From Pseudobutyrivibrio ruminis DSM 9787 (GTDB lineage Bacteria > Bacillota > Clostridia > Lachnospirales > Lachnospiraceae), in assembly GCF_900218035.1 (NCBI RefSeq), contig NZ_OBMR01000010.1, positions 1-64,000 of the forward strand: 64,000 nt of DNA. The letters run 5' to 3'. This document shows, in pieces, positions 43,469-52,254 of the stretch (positions are counted from its first letter, which is position 1; each line of letters starts with the position of its first letter). The position numbers were made by a program, and so were the translations under genes. Under the pieces are notes generated by a model. The model did not search any database. It was not told where the DNA came from and worked only from the letters and a program-made list of their open reading frames with translations.

Positions 43469-43948
43469 ATGGAAAAGGGAACTATACAGGCCTACTACGG
43501 AAGCGGACAGGGCAAATCAGCGGCAGCGCTTGGATATGCTCTGCGCTTTGCTTCGGAAGGTAGAAGTACAATCATAATCCAGTTCTTAAAATCAGAAAAC
43601 GATTCAGACTATCTTGAAAAGCTTGAACCAGAAATCAAGCTTTTCAGATTTGAGCGTTCAAAAGAAGGTTTTCAAAATCTTACAGACGAGCAAAAGCAGG
43701 AGGAGAAAATCAACATTCTCAATGGCTTGAACTATGCAAAAAAGGTTCTTGGCACAGGAGAATGTGATTTGCTCATTCTTGATGAAATCCTCGGCGTTGT
43801 TGACGAGGGCATCGTTTCAGAACAGGATATAATGGAAGTATTAGAAGGCAAGTCAGTTTTCACTAATGTGATATTGACAGGTCTTAACATGACGCCTGGA
43901 TTGTTTGAAATAGCAGACAGTGTATTAAACATTAAGCCAGAGAAATAA
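43469..43948 (+). CDS. CobO/BtuR-like ATP:corrinoid adenosyltransferase family protein
   Basis: 159 residues. P-loop YYGSGQGKSAAALGYALR at about 10-27, IIIQFLKS, DLLILDEILGVVDEG (Walker B-like) and a late VILTGLNMTPGLFEIAD match the CobA/CobO/BtuR fold, which adenosylates cob(I)alamin. It is shorter than the usual 170-200 residues and the Walker A differs slightly from the usual GKGKTTAA, so a different substrate is possible. No cobalamin riboswitch or other B12 gene is nearby. It sits 7 bases after typA. A hairpin GCCAGAGA/TCTCTGGC (43936-43956) spans its stop codon. Confidence 0.78.
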   Translation: MEKGTIQAYYGSGQGKSAAALGYALRFASEGRSTIIIQFLKSENDSDYLEKLEPEIKLFRFERSKEGFQNLTDEQKQEEKINILNGLNYAKKVLGTGECDLLILDEILGVVDEGIVSEQDIMEVLEGKSVFTNVILTGLNMTPGLFEIADSVLNIKPEK

Positions 43949-43999
43949 TCTCTGGCTACTGTTATATTCTCAATTGTAGGGTTTTTACGAGGAGAAGCT

Positions 44000-44782
44000 A
44001 TGGTTAGAGGGTGGATAATCGGAAATAGCAGCGGACTGTTTTTTGGCATATTTTCATGTATTGCTTTGATTGTGTTCATTTTTACAATGAGAGCTTTTGA
44101 TCACAAGGTCAAATTCAGGTTTATCTATGGAGCAACAGCTCTATTAATTGCCATGTTTGGAACAATAATTTATTCAACATCAGGCTATATAGTAGTTACT
44201 GTTCTTTCTTATATTCTGCCATTTTTGGCTATTGGAATCCTATTTTTGTATATGTATATGTATGCAGCTAGATATAACATAGATTCTGTATCCAGGTGCT
44301 ACAAACGTAGATGTTTTTATGCAGACGCAGAAAGACATTCAAAGAATAAAATGGCCATTATATCAATGGATTTAAATGACCTAAAGTATATCAATGACAA
44401 TTTTGGACATAAGGCAGGAGATATAGCTTTGCTTACTTTTGCGGAGGTATGTCGTTCTGTTAAGCCTAGCAAATTTATTCTTTATCGAACTGGTGGAGAT
44501 GAATTCATGATGCTTGGAATAAAAGCTACAAAGGATGAGGCTGAAACTCTTATACATGATATAAGAATGAAGCTTCAAGAAACACCATACACATGCTCCT
44601 TTGGAATAAATATGTATAATCCATCCGATGATTTTGATGATGTTGTAGTTAAAGCTGATCAGGCCATGTACGAAGATAAAAGAATGTACAAGGAAATGAA
44701 AATCAAATCTAATCCTTCAAAGGATGAGGAATACGACGAATCACTTAGGATGTTTACTAGTAATATAAGTTTTTTAGATTGA
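44000..44782 (+). CDS. Membrane GGDEF-domain protein (probable diguanylate cyclase)
   Basis: 260 residues. Three N-terminal membrane helices (about 8-30, 43-62, 67-90) and a C-terminal GGDEF domain: MDLNDLKYINDNFGHKAGD, YRTGGDEFMMLGI, FGINMY, ADQAMYEDKRMYK. The GGDEF signature is intact, so c-di-GMP synthesis from two GTP is likely. The RxxD inhibitory site normally five residues before GGDEF is missing, so product inhibition may be absent. Start after GAGGAGAAG. It lies 9 bases before dapB, an unusual partner. Confidence 0.9.
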   Translation: MVRGWIIGNSSGLFFGIFSCIALIVFIFTMRAFDHKVKFRFIYGATALLIAMFGTIIYSTSGYIVVTVLSYILPFLAIGILFLYMYMYAARYNIDSVSRCYKRRCFYADAERHSKNKMAIISMDLNDLKYINDNFGHKAGDIALLTFAEVCRSVKPSKFILYRTGGDEFMMLGIKATKDEAETLIHDIRMKLQETPYTCSFGINMYNPSDDFDDVVVKADQAMYEDKRMYKEMKIKSNPSKDEEYDESLRMFTSNISFLD

Positions 44783-44791
44783 GGTGACAAA

Positions 44792-45553
44792 ATGACAAGA
44801 GTAGTTATGCACGGCTGCAACGGCCACATGGGAAGAGTTATTACTGATTTGTGTAAAGCTGACAGCGAAGTATCAATTGTTGCTGGTGTAGATAAATTCA
44901 AGGGAATTGAAAATGAATACCCAGTATTTGATTCTATTTCAGATGTAGATGTAGACTTTGATGTGATTATTGATTTTTCAAATGCTGCAGCTGTAGATGA
45001 CCTTTTGACATATTGCGAATCAAATGGCAAGCCAGTTGTTCTTTGCACAACAGGACTTACAGATGATATGATTAATCATGTTGATTCAGCTAGCAAGAAG
45101 GTAGCAGTTCTTCGTTCAGCTAACATGTCACTTGGAATAAATACTTTATTTGATCTTTGTAAAAAGGCTACACAGGTATTTGCAGATGCAGGATATGATA
45201 TCGAAATCGTAGAGAAGCATCACAATCAAAAATTAGATGCTCCAAGTGGAACAGCGCTTGCACTTGCAGATGCATGCAATGAAGCATTAGATGAAAAGTA
45301 TGAGTACTGCTATGGACGAGCAGATAGAAGAGAAAAGAGACCTAAGAACGAAATCGGTATTTCTGCAGTTAGAGGCGGAAATATTGTTGGCGAGCATGAG
45401 GTTATTTTTGCAGGACTTGATGAAGTTATTACTATCAAGCACACAGCATATTCTAAGAGCGTATTTGCTAAGGGAGCTGTTGAAGCAGCCAAATTCTTAG
45501 CAGGAAAGCCAGCAGGGCTTTACGACATGAAGCAGGTTATTGCTGAGAAATAA
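44792..45553 (+). CDS. dapB: 4-hydroxy-tetrahydrodipicolinate reductase
   Basis: 253 residues. N-terminal Rossmann motif VVMHGCNGHMGRVI, VLCTTGL, and the catalytic/substrate segment EIVEKHHNQKLDAPSGTAL (His-His and Lys). C-terminal IGISAVRGGNIVGEHEVIF. It reduces the dapA product to tetrahydrodipicolinate with NAD(P)H in lysine and diaminopimelate synthesis. Start after GAGGTGAC. dapA is not adjacent. The alpha/beta hydrolase follows 24 bases later. Confidence 0.97.
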   Translation: MTRVVMHGCNGHMGRVITDLCKADSEVSIVAGVDKFKGIENEYPVFDSISDVDVDFDVIIDFSNAAAVDDLLTYCESNGKPVVLCTTGLTDDMINHVDSASKKVAVLRSANMSLGINTLFDLCKKATQVFADAGYDIEIVEKHHNQKLDAPSGTALALADACNEALDEKYEYCYGRADRREKRPKNEIGISAVRGGNIVGEHEVIFAGLDEVITIKHTAYSKSVFAKGAVEAAKFLAGKPAGLYDMKQVIAEK

Positions 45554-45577
45554 GAGGAAAGATATAGAGGGCGAATT

Positions 45578-46234
45578 ATGTATATTCAACTCAATTCACA
45601 GGTAATATGCTATGAGAAGACCGGCGAGGGTACGCCGGTTATTCTTATACACGGAAATAACGGAAATCTCCATGATTTTGACGCTTTAGCAGAGACTATG
45701 AGCATGTATCATACTGTATATGCTATGGATTCAAGAGGCCATGGAGAGAGTGCAACACCAAAGGAATATCATTATAAGGATATGGCAGAGGATGTAATCA
45801 ATCTTATTACAGCTTTAGATATTGAGAAACCATATCTTGTAGGATATTCAGACGGTGGCATAATAGCTCTTTTAGTTGCGATAAAAGCTAGCAAATTACT
45901 TTCTGGAATTGTATGTTGTGGTGCAAATCTTTCTCCAGCAGGAATACACCACAGAGTGCTTCGTGAAATGAAAAAGGCCTATAAGAAAACAAACGACCCT
46001 AAGATTCTTATGATGCTTGAGGAGCCTGATATTTCGCCATCAGATTTGCGACGTATTTCTGTGCCTGCAATGATATTTGCAGGAGAAGATGATTGCATCA
46101 AGGAAAAGGAGTCTGAAAAAATAGCAGCTAATATTCCTGAGGCTGAACTGCACATACTACCCGATGAGAATCATGAAAGTTATATAGTGGGTACAAATCG
46201 TTTATTTAAGTACATTTCAGGCTTTTTGAGGTAG
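45578..46234 (+). CDS. Alpha/beta hydrolase
   Basis: 218 residues, somewhat short for the fold. Oxyanion motif VILIHGNNGNLHDFDAL, DSRGHGES, nucleophile elbow YLVGYSDGGIIALLVA (G-Y-S-D-G), acid near FAGEDDCIKEKES, and catalytic His in PDENHESYIV. No signal peptide. The cap domain is reduced. Substrate is unknown; the closest general resemblance is to esterases and haloperoxidase-like hydrolases. Probably co-transcribed with dapB (24-base gap). Confidence 0.88.
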   Translation: MYIQLNSQVICYEKTGEGTPVILIHGNNGNLHDFDALAETMSMYHTVYAMDSRGHGESATPKEYHYKDMAEDVINLITALDIEKPYLVGYSDGGIIALLVAIKASKLLSGIVCCGANLSPAGIHHRVLREMKKAYKKTNDPKILMMLEEPDISPSDLRRISVPAMIFAGEDDCIKEKESEKIAANIPEAELHILPDENHESYIVGTNRLFKYISGFLR

Positions 46235-46300
46235 AATTATTCCTTGTGTTTGTGAACTATCCATGATAAAATTGTTACAAAATCTTGAAATAGAAAACAT

Positions 46301-46319
46301 ACGTTACAAAATGTAACGT
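46301..46319. promoter_or_regulatory. Palindrome upstream of GGDEF gene
   Basis: ACGTTACA-AAA-TGTAACGT at 46301-46319, 28 bases before the next start, in a 112-bp gap. It could be an operator or a weak hairpin. Confidence 0.45.
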
Positions 46320-46346
46320 TCTGCTAGATAACAAACAGGGGTAGTT

Positions 46347-47969
46347 ATGGTACAGGAACATAAGGGTAAAAAAATAGGGTTATTAGCTAGGATTAACATA
46401 GCGATAGTTATAGCAGCTGCTATAGCTCTTGCTTTGTGTTATTTCACAACAACAGATACGGTAGATAGTGTACTCACAGAAGAAATAGAACCATACACTG
46501 TTGCTCAGTTATCAGATGGTTCGAAGGAATACTTTTTCTTCTTGAAAGATTATGATTATCATTATTCGGGGATAGCTTTTTACACATCACATCAAACAGT
46601 TACTGCCTACAATATGGGCAGAGAAATATATTCTTTTAATACCACAGGAGGCTTCTGGACATCCAGCCCAGGATCTTCATATCATTTTGTTGAGATTAAT
46701 GAGAAAATGGTTCAGATAGCCATTATTGTCAAACCAACATATGAAATTGTGGCAGATCAAAAGCTTACATTCTACATAGGAAGTTCTTATGGAATGTATG
46801 ATCATCTTATGACAACTTCAATGCCAAGATTCTTTGTTAGTTTATTAATTGTATTCCTAAGTATATTACTGTTCGTATACTATGCAGTTATGCATGAGAA
46901 ACAGAATCTTAATAGAGAACTCTTATTCCTTGGCTATTTTTCATTCTTTTGTGGTATATGGTCAATAAATGAGACAGACGTGTCATCACTTTTAACGAGT
47001 AATAAAATTGTTGACTCTTTGATACCATACTTTTGCTTAATGCTTGTTGTTCCATCTATGATTATGTTCTTTGATTCATATTTAGGAATTAGAAACGGCA
47101 TAGTTCGAAAAATTATTATTGGATATTCTGTAGTACAGACAGTTGTATTATCAGTGCTTCATTTTACAAAGATTGCTGAATACAGAGAAACACTTGTATT
47201 TACACAAATCCTTCTGATGGTTGCGGCCGTTTATCTCATTGTAGGAATGATTGGACAAATCATTAGAAGAAACTTCTCACGCAGACTTGAAATATGTGCA
47301 GCAGGCCTATCCTTATTCGTATTCGCACTATTTGTAGATATAGCTCAATATTACAGAGCCCTGGGTGACGCTGATGAAGTAGGTAGATATGTATTCTTTA
47401 TATTTGTATTCATGCTTGCTTGGGATATGATTAAAGAGGCAAATGAAATATTAGAAAAGGGACGTCGTGCTAAACAGCTTGAAGTATTTGCGCTTACAGA
47501 CAGCATGACAGGCCTTTACAATAGAAATGCTTTCGAAAGACAAACAAAGGTCGAATCAGAAAAAGGCAGTAGCCTAGATGGACTTGTTGTAGTCGTAGCT
47601 GATGCCAACGGACTAAAGCACTGCAACGACACATATGGACATGAAGCAGGTGATGAATATATCACAATTGTGGCCGAACTATTTAACAGTGTTTATGGTA
47701 AATACGGAAACTGTTATAGAACTGGTGGAGATGAGTTCTGCTGTATAATTCCAGCAGGCCGCCACATAAATATGGAACGCCTCAAAAAGCTTTTCATGGC
47801 AAAAGTATATACTGCCAACCTTGAAGGCGACCATATCTTCGACATTGGCGTAGCTGTCGGAGATGCAAAATACGACGCCTCTCTAGACAGAGACTTCCGC
47901 ACCTTACTAAAGCGTGCAGACACTCATATGTACGAAAACAAACGTGAGCTCAAGGCTGCCATATCCTAA
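46347..47969 (+). CDS. Diguanylate cyclase with extracytoplasmic sensor and 7TM-DISM-like region
   Basis: 540 residues. N-terminal anchor (INIAIVIAAAIALALCYFTTT), an extracellular beta-rich region (about 40-150), seven predicted helices (about 160-365) like the 7TMR-DISM sensor class, then a GGDEF domain: LTDSMTGLYNRNAFERQ, VADANGLKHCNDTYGHEAGDEY, YRTGGDEFCC. The signature is intact and no RxxD inhibitory site precedes it. It probably turns an external signal into c-di-GMP synthesis. The ribosome site is modest (GGGG). The rod element B begins 7 bases after the stop, in the opposite sense. Confidence 0.9.
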   Translation: MVQEHKGKKIGLLARINIAIVIAAAIALALCYFTTTDTVDSVLTEEIEPYTVAQLSDGSKEYFFFLKDYDYHYSGIAFYTSHQTVTAYNMGREIYSFNTTGGFWTSSPGSSYHFVEINEKMVQIAIIVKPTYEIVADQKLTFYIGSSYGMYDHLMTTSMPRFFVSLLIVFLSILLFVYYAVMHEKQNLNRELLFLGYFSFFCGIWSINETDVSSLLTSNKIVDSLIPYFCLMLVVPSMIMFFDSYLGIRNGIVRKIIIGYSVVQTVVLSVLHFTKIAEYRETLVFTQILLMVAAVYLIVGMIGQIIRRNFSRRLEICAAGLSLFVFALFVDIAQYYRALGDADEVGRYVFFIFVFMLAWDMIKEANEILEKGRRAKQLEVFALTDSMTGLYNRNAFERQTKVESEKGSSLDGLVVVVADANGLKHCNDTYGHEAGDEYITIVAELFNSVYGKYGNCYRTGGDEFCCIIPAGRHINMERLKKLFMAKVYTANLEGDHIFDIGVAVGDAKYDASLDRDFRTLLKRADTHMYENKRELKAAIS

Positions 47970-47975
47970 CCGTCT

Positions 47976-48611
47976 GAATTCCACCGCCGTATGTAGAGCG
48001 TGGTGTGGCTTGCTTGCACTTGGGGGCTTCGGACTCCCCTGCCTGCCCGGCACAATCACAGATTTAGGATTATCTAAATGTGTAGTCTCCCATATTTATT
48101 AGTAGGTGTTCTTACAAAGTTTTACAATTCTATCGTTAAGGTATGCCCTAGACGGACATTCTTTACATTAAATTATCAGCTGTCTAAAGCTAGCTTTGTA
48201 TTAATTACTATTTGCTTTGTAGTGAACTTAGAAAAAATAAAAGAGATATTTGATATGAATTGGCAGCTGCCGCTAGGACGGCGGCAGCAGTGGTCACTTG
48301 AAACACGATGTTGAATGTGCCACGGTGCCAATTCATACAAATATCTCTTTTTTATTTTTCTTAGTGAACGGAGTAGCAAAAGTAATAATACAAAGACTAG
48401 TTTAGACTAGCTGATTATAAATATTATTTTTGTCCGTCTAGGTCACACATTACCTTCGAATTGTAAAAGCTTCGTAAGTACACCTACATATGGGAGACTT
48501 TACACATTAAGGTAATCCATAAATCTGCTCAAATGATGCCGGGCAGGCAGGGGAGTCCGAAGTCCCCAGGTACAAGCAAACCGCGGGGGTTACTCTACGG
48601 GGGTGGAATTC
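47976..48611 (-). ncRNA. Giant rod-shaped structured element, copy B (minus strand)
   Basis: 636 bp, diverged copy read on the minus strand. Outer arms 47976-47985/48602-48611 and a 30-bp stem 48022-48051/48538-48567 with only one G-T wobble; its sequence is unrelated to the stems of A and C. Conserved parts: the 64-nt core at 48264-48327 (identical), the AAAAGAGATATTTG stem around it, CTAGACGGAC/GTCCGTC, and GGTGT...ACACC. The pair closing the core is TGG/CCA here but GAG/CTC in A and C. The rod overlaps the last 22 bases of the gene at 48590-48850. Confidence 0.62.
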
Positions 48612-48850
48612 ATCCAGTCTACTAGCTCTTGGAGGCCGTCCTCTGTGAATGGGGCGGTGTTTGTGAGCTTCTTTTCGTCTGGTGTGTTTTCGGAGCTGAA
48701 GGGGCCAGGCCATAGGGTGGCTTGGAACTTGTCGTCAGCACCTTCTTCGCTTACTTTTTCAATTTTATAGCATTTCTTGCCATCGCTTCCTGTGAATGAG
48801 GGAGCTTTTTTGTAATATCCTAATGAAAGGAGTCTCTTTCGTTCTATCAT
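48590..48850 (-). CDS. Small conserved hypothetical protein
   Basis: 86 residues, soluble: MIERKRLLSLGYYKKAPSFT, an EKVSEEGADDKFQATLWPGP middle, then SENTPDEKKLTNTAPFTEDGLQELVDWMNS. I cannot assign a domain. It looks like a small single-domain protein. The upstream ribosome site is weak. Its 3' end, including the stop codon, forms one arm of the outer stem of rod element B, whose other arm (47976-47998) is near its reverse complement. It is monocistronic and divergent from the PLC gene. Confidence 0.65.
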   Translation of the reverse strand: MIERKRLLSLGYYKKAPSFTGSDGKKCYKIEKVSEEGADDKFQATLWPGPFSSENTPDEKKLTNTAPFTEDGLQELVDWMNSTPVE

Positions 48851-48932
48851 AAGCTATATTTTAAAGAAACTATAAGACTTTGTCACTAATTAATGGTAAA
48901 ATGAGCTTAAGAAAATAACAGGAGATAGGGGG

Positions 48933-49952
48933 ATGCGACATATGGGAAAAGGACGACTTTTTAGAATTGTGTGCGGGATAATGATTGCGATTATCGTAGT
49001 CATTCTTGTAGTGCTTTTTGTAAGTGATGATGACACTTATTCAAGTGTAAGTGTTGATGAATCCGTTCCTTATGCCGATACAACTAGTTGGATGGGCAAC
49101 CTGTCTGACGACCTTTACTTATCAGAGATAACAATCCCTGGTACACATGATAGCTGCGCTAGAAATGTAATGCTAGGGTATGTGATGAGATGCCAGGACA
49201 CTGATGTCTCAGAGCAGTTGGAGAATGGCTATAGATATTTGGATTTTCGCGTTGCCTTAGACGAAAAGACAAATAAAGTAAAGATGGTACATAATTTTGC
49301 CAGCTGTCATGAAGAGGGCAATTTATTTTCTGATTATCTGTATTTTGATGATGTGTGTGCAGATGTATATGGCTTTTTACAGCAGCATACTACTGAGACA
49401 GTCATTATAAATATCAAGATAGAAGACGATGACCATTCGGTTAGTGATATCCAGAATTTATTAACAGAACAGATTAATGCCAATAAAGACTATTGGTATA
49501 CAGAGGATGAGATACCTTTACTTGGTGATGCAAGAGGCCGCATTGTTCTTGCAACAAGGTTCTCAGATGCAGCTGCAACTGACATGATGGGCCTTAATAT
49601 GCAGTGGGCTGAGCAGGATAATAATACACCTATTGATATTCCATATGAGCTTTATGTGTATGATAATTTCAGAGTGTGGATACAGGACAGATATAAATAC
49701 AACGTTGAGGATAAGTACGAAGCAATTATAGATGGCCTTGAGAATTGCGAGGCTGACGAAAATACTCTGTTCCTTAATTTTATTAGCACGAGTGGAGATG
49801 GAAAAATTGGCCATCCACGTGGATATGCAAATACATTAAATGAACTTTTAATGGAATATGAATTAAAGGATGATACTAGCTATGGAATTATTATTGTAGA
49901 TTTTGGTAATAAGGATTTAGCAAGACATATATATTATACAAATCAGTTTTAA
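48933..49952 (+). CDS. Phosphatidylinositol-specific phospholipase C-like protein, membrane-anchored
   Basis: 339 residues. One N-terminal membrane anchor (LFRIVCGIMIAIIVVILVVLFV) puts the enzyme outside. PI-PLC X-domain motifs: LSEITIPGTHDSCARNV (first catalytic His), LENGYRYLDFRVALDE, KMVHNFASC (second His), TTETVIINIKIED. Bacterial relatives cleave phosphatidylinositol or GPI head groups without calcium. The true substrate in an anaerobe lacking PI is uncertain; a host- or diet-derived lipid or another phosphodiester is possible (inference). ATG 48933 is 7 bases from AGGAGA; ATG 48942 is an alternative. Confidence 0.87.
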   Translation: MRHMGKGRLFRIVCGIMIAIIVVILVVLFVSDDDTYSSVSVDESVPYADTTSWMGNLSDDLYLSEITIPGTHDSCARNVMLGYVMRCQDTDVSEQLENGYRYLDFRVALDEKTNKVKMVHNFASCHEEGNLFSDYLYFDDVCADVYGFLQQHTTETVIINIKIEDDDHSVSDIQNLLTEQINANKDYWYTEDEIPLLGDARGRIVLATRFSDAAATDMMGLNMQWAEQDNNTPIDIPYELYVYDNFRVWIQDRYKYNVEDKYEAIIDGLENCEADENTLFLNFISTSGDGKIGHPRGYANTLNELLMEYELKDDTSYGIIIVDFGNKDLARHIYYTNQF

Positions 49953-49995
49953 ATACTAAGTCATTTAGATAGAAAATAAAATAGGAGGAAAGTAC

Positions 49996-50244
49996 ATGGA
50001 AAAGCTAGAGAATGAAGAGGTAAATCCAATACTATTGGAATTCCTCGATGCGGATTCCTTCGAGGACAAATACAAGCTTTTGGTTGCAACACCAACAATG
50101 GATTTTGATGATCTTCTCATCGACAACATGGCATCATCCATTGATGTTGTAATCGAAGATGGCGATATCGAATCAAGACTACAGGACTTAAAAGTTTGTG
50201 TACGTACTAGAGCCAAATACGAGACAGAAAGATTTAGGAGATAG
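49996..50244 (+). CDS. Small acidic hypothetical protein, chemoreceptor operon
   Basis: 82 residues, strongly acidic ([47 protein letters not shown]), predicted helical, no membrane segment. Good ribosome site AGGAGG at 49983-49988. Its stop is only 2 bases from the chemoreceptor start, so the two are co-translated. I do not recognise a domain. It may be a cytoplasmic partner or regulator of the chemoreceptor (inference). Confidence 0.75.
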   Translation: MEKLENEEVNPILLEFLDADSFEDKYKLLVATPTMDFDDLLIDNMASSIDVVIEDGDIESRLQDLKVCVRTRAKYETERFRR

Positions 50245-50246
50245 AA

Positions 50247-52241
50247 ATGGAAAACACAAAAAATAAACTAAAGCGCAAAAAGATTAAAAACAAATTAATC
50301 TTTTTGCTTTTACCAGTGGTAATAGTCACTATTCTCGTGTTAGTTGGAATAGCAACTGTTCTTTCTCGAAATAGCATGACAGAAATGGCCACAGCGCAGT
50401 TGGATTCATCAATTTCTAATCAGGCAGACAATATCGAAGCCTGGCTTGACGAAAATCTTGAAAATTTCTCAACAGTAAAACAAGTAATTGAAAAGACCCA
50501 GCCAGATGAAGAAGGATTACAGAGAATTCTGGATTCCTTCTATGGATTTAATAAGTATTGTACAGAAGGTCCATATGTTGCTACAGCAGATGGCCGCTTT
50601 TATGCTGCGAGTGCTTCCGGATTAAGAGTAACAAATCCTACAGGAGAAACATTCTTTAAGCAGGGTATCACTAGTGTAAATATGAACTATGGTACAGCTT
50701 ATACAAATGATGAAGGCACATCAGTAATAAGTGCATCTGGTATTTTAAATGATGGTAGTGGCGAGCTTAAGGTTATCGCTGCAGACTTATCACTTGACCA
50801 AATCAGTATCATAGTAAACTCTGGAGTAAAGATGGATTCTGCGGCATCATTCCTTATCGATGCATCAGACAACACTATTCTTGCTCATAGAGATCCAGAG
50901 CGTATATCTACTACTCTTACAACTTCAGATAGCGATAAGCTGATGGCAGCCATCGCAGAGAAGCTTGAGACTAGAGATTACGATACAGTTGCATTGAATG
51001 GATACGAAGTTGCATTTAGGGAGATTCAGGGAACAGACTGGGTACTTGTTTCATATATTGCAGATTCGGTTATCCTTAAGGATGTTATGAAGCTGACAAA
51101 TCTCCTTATTATAGTAGGAATTATTGCGGTAATTGTTATTGTAATTATGATCAACCTCCTGGTATCAAAAGTTATTGCTCCACTTGGACATATCACAAAG
51201 AACATTACAGATATGTCAGCAGGTGATTTCACAATCGAAGTTAAGCAGGAGAGCGATGATGAAATCGGCTTGATGGGAAGTAAGGTTAGCGAGTTTGTGG
51301 AATCTATGCGCACCATGCTTTCTACAATTAATGAGGAGTCTGAAAAGCTTAAAGAGCAGTCTGACAACTCAGATAGAGTATCAAAAGATATGTTTGAGGC
51401 GTCTCGTTCACAGGCAGATGCTATGCAGAACTTAAATAGCACTGTTGATCAGTTGGCAGTGGCTGTTAATGAAATCGCAGAAAATGCTACAACTCTTGCT
51501 ATGGTTGTTTCTGATACCAGAGAGAATTCTAATCAGGCCAACGCTAGCATGAAGGAAACAGTTGAAATCAGCAAGAAGGGCCGAGATGATATGGAACAGC
51601 TTTCTGTTGCTATGCAGGGAATCAAAAATAGCAACGATGAGCTTGTTAACAAGATTAATGATGTTGGCAGAGCATCAGAGGAAATTACAAAGATTGTTGG
51701 CTTGATTGCAGAAATTGCAGACGAGACAAATCTTCTTTCACTCAATGCTTCAATTGAGGCTGCAAGAGCAGGTGAGGCTGGTAAGGGATTTGCGGTAGTA
51801 GCAAGTGAGATTGGAAAGCTTGCACAGAATTCGGCAGCCAGTGCAGATAATATATCAAGGCTTATAAATGATGTTCAAAAGGCTATCAATTCAGTAGTTG
51901 AACAGGCTGAGGCAAGCGCAGAAAACATCGATGCAAACAGCCAGCTTATTGATACAGCAGTTGATACATTTGATCAGATTTACCAGAATATTGAAAAGTC
52001 AAATGAATTGCTTGATTTAATGATTAAAGATGTCCAGAAGGTTGATGATGTTGCTGGCAACGTGGCAGCTATTTCAGAGGAACAGGCAGCTAGTGCTGAT
52101 GAAATCCTTGAAACAAGTCACCACATGGTTGAGCAGGCAAATAGTATCACAGCCAGCAGCCAGGATGTTGCAGATAATTCACATGAGCTTGCAAGCACAT
52201 CAGATACACTTTCAGCTTATGTTCAGCAATTCAAGATATAG
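50247..52241 (+). CDS. Methyl-accepting chemotaxis protein, dCache sensor
   Basis: 664 residues. First membrane helix [20 protein letters not shown], an extracellular dCache-type sensor (about 40-280; [34 protein letters not shown]), second helix [28 protein letters not shown] domain, then a long coiled-coil signalling domain. The hairpin tip is [34 protein letters not shown], the CheW/CheA contact. It senses a small molecule directly through dCache and possibly also the sugar-binding lipoprotein of the next gene. No other che or flagellar gene is in the window. Confidence 0.95.
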   Translation: MENTKNKLKRKKIKNKLIFLLLPVVIVTILVLVGIATVLSRNSMTEMATAQLDSSISNQADNIEAWLDENLENFSTVKQVIEKTQPDEEGLQRILDSFYGFNKYCTEGPYVATADGRFYAASASGLRVTNPTGETFFKQGITSVNMNYGTAYTNDEGTSVISASGILNDGSGELKVIAADLSLDQISIIVNSGVKMDSAASFLIDASDNTILAHRDPERISTTLTTSDSDKLMAAIAEKLETRDYDTVALNGYEVAFREIQGTDWVLVSYIADSVILKDVMKLTNLLIIVGIIAVIVIVIMINLLVSKVIAPLGHITKNITDMSAGDFTIEVKQESDDEIGLMGSKVSEFVESMRTMLSTINEESEKLKEQSDNSDRVSKDMFEASRSQADAMQNLNSTVDQLAVAVNEIAENATTLAMVVSDTRENSNQANASMKETVEISKKGRDDMEQLSVAMQGIKNSNDELVNKINDVGRASEEITKIVGLIAEIADETNLLSLNASIEAARAGEAGKGFAVVASEIGKLAQNSAASADNISRLINDVQKAINSVVEQAEASAENIDANSQLIDTAVDTFDQIYQNIEKSNELLDLMIKDVQKVDDVAGNVAAISEEQAASADEILETSHHMVEQANSITASSQDVADNSHELASTSDTLSAYVQQFKI

Positions 52242-52254
52242 AGGGGGCTATGGC

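Noticed and set aside
52030-52254. N-terminal extension of the binding lipoprotein
   Set aside because: This stretch lies within the chemoreceptor gene in another frame; the lipoprotein signal peptide begins at 52255.
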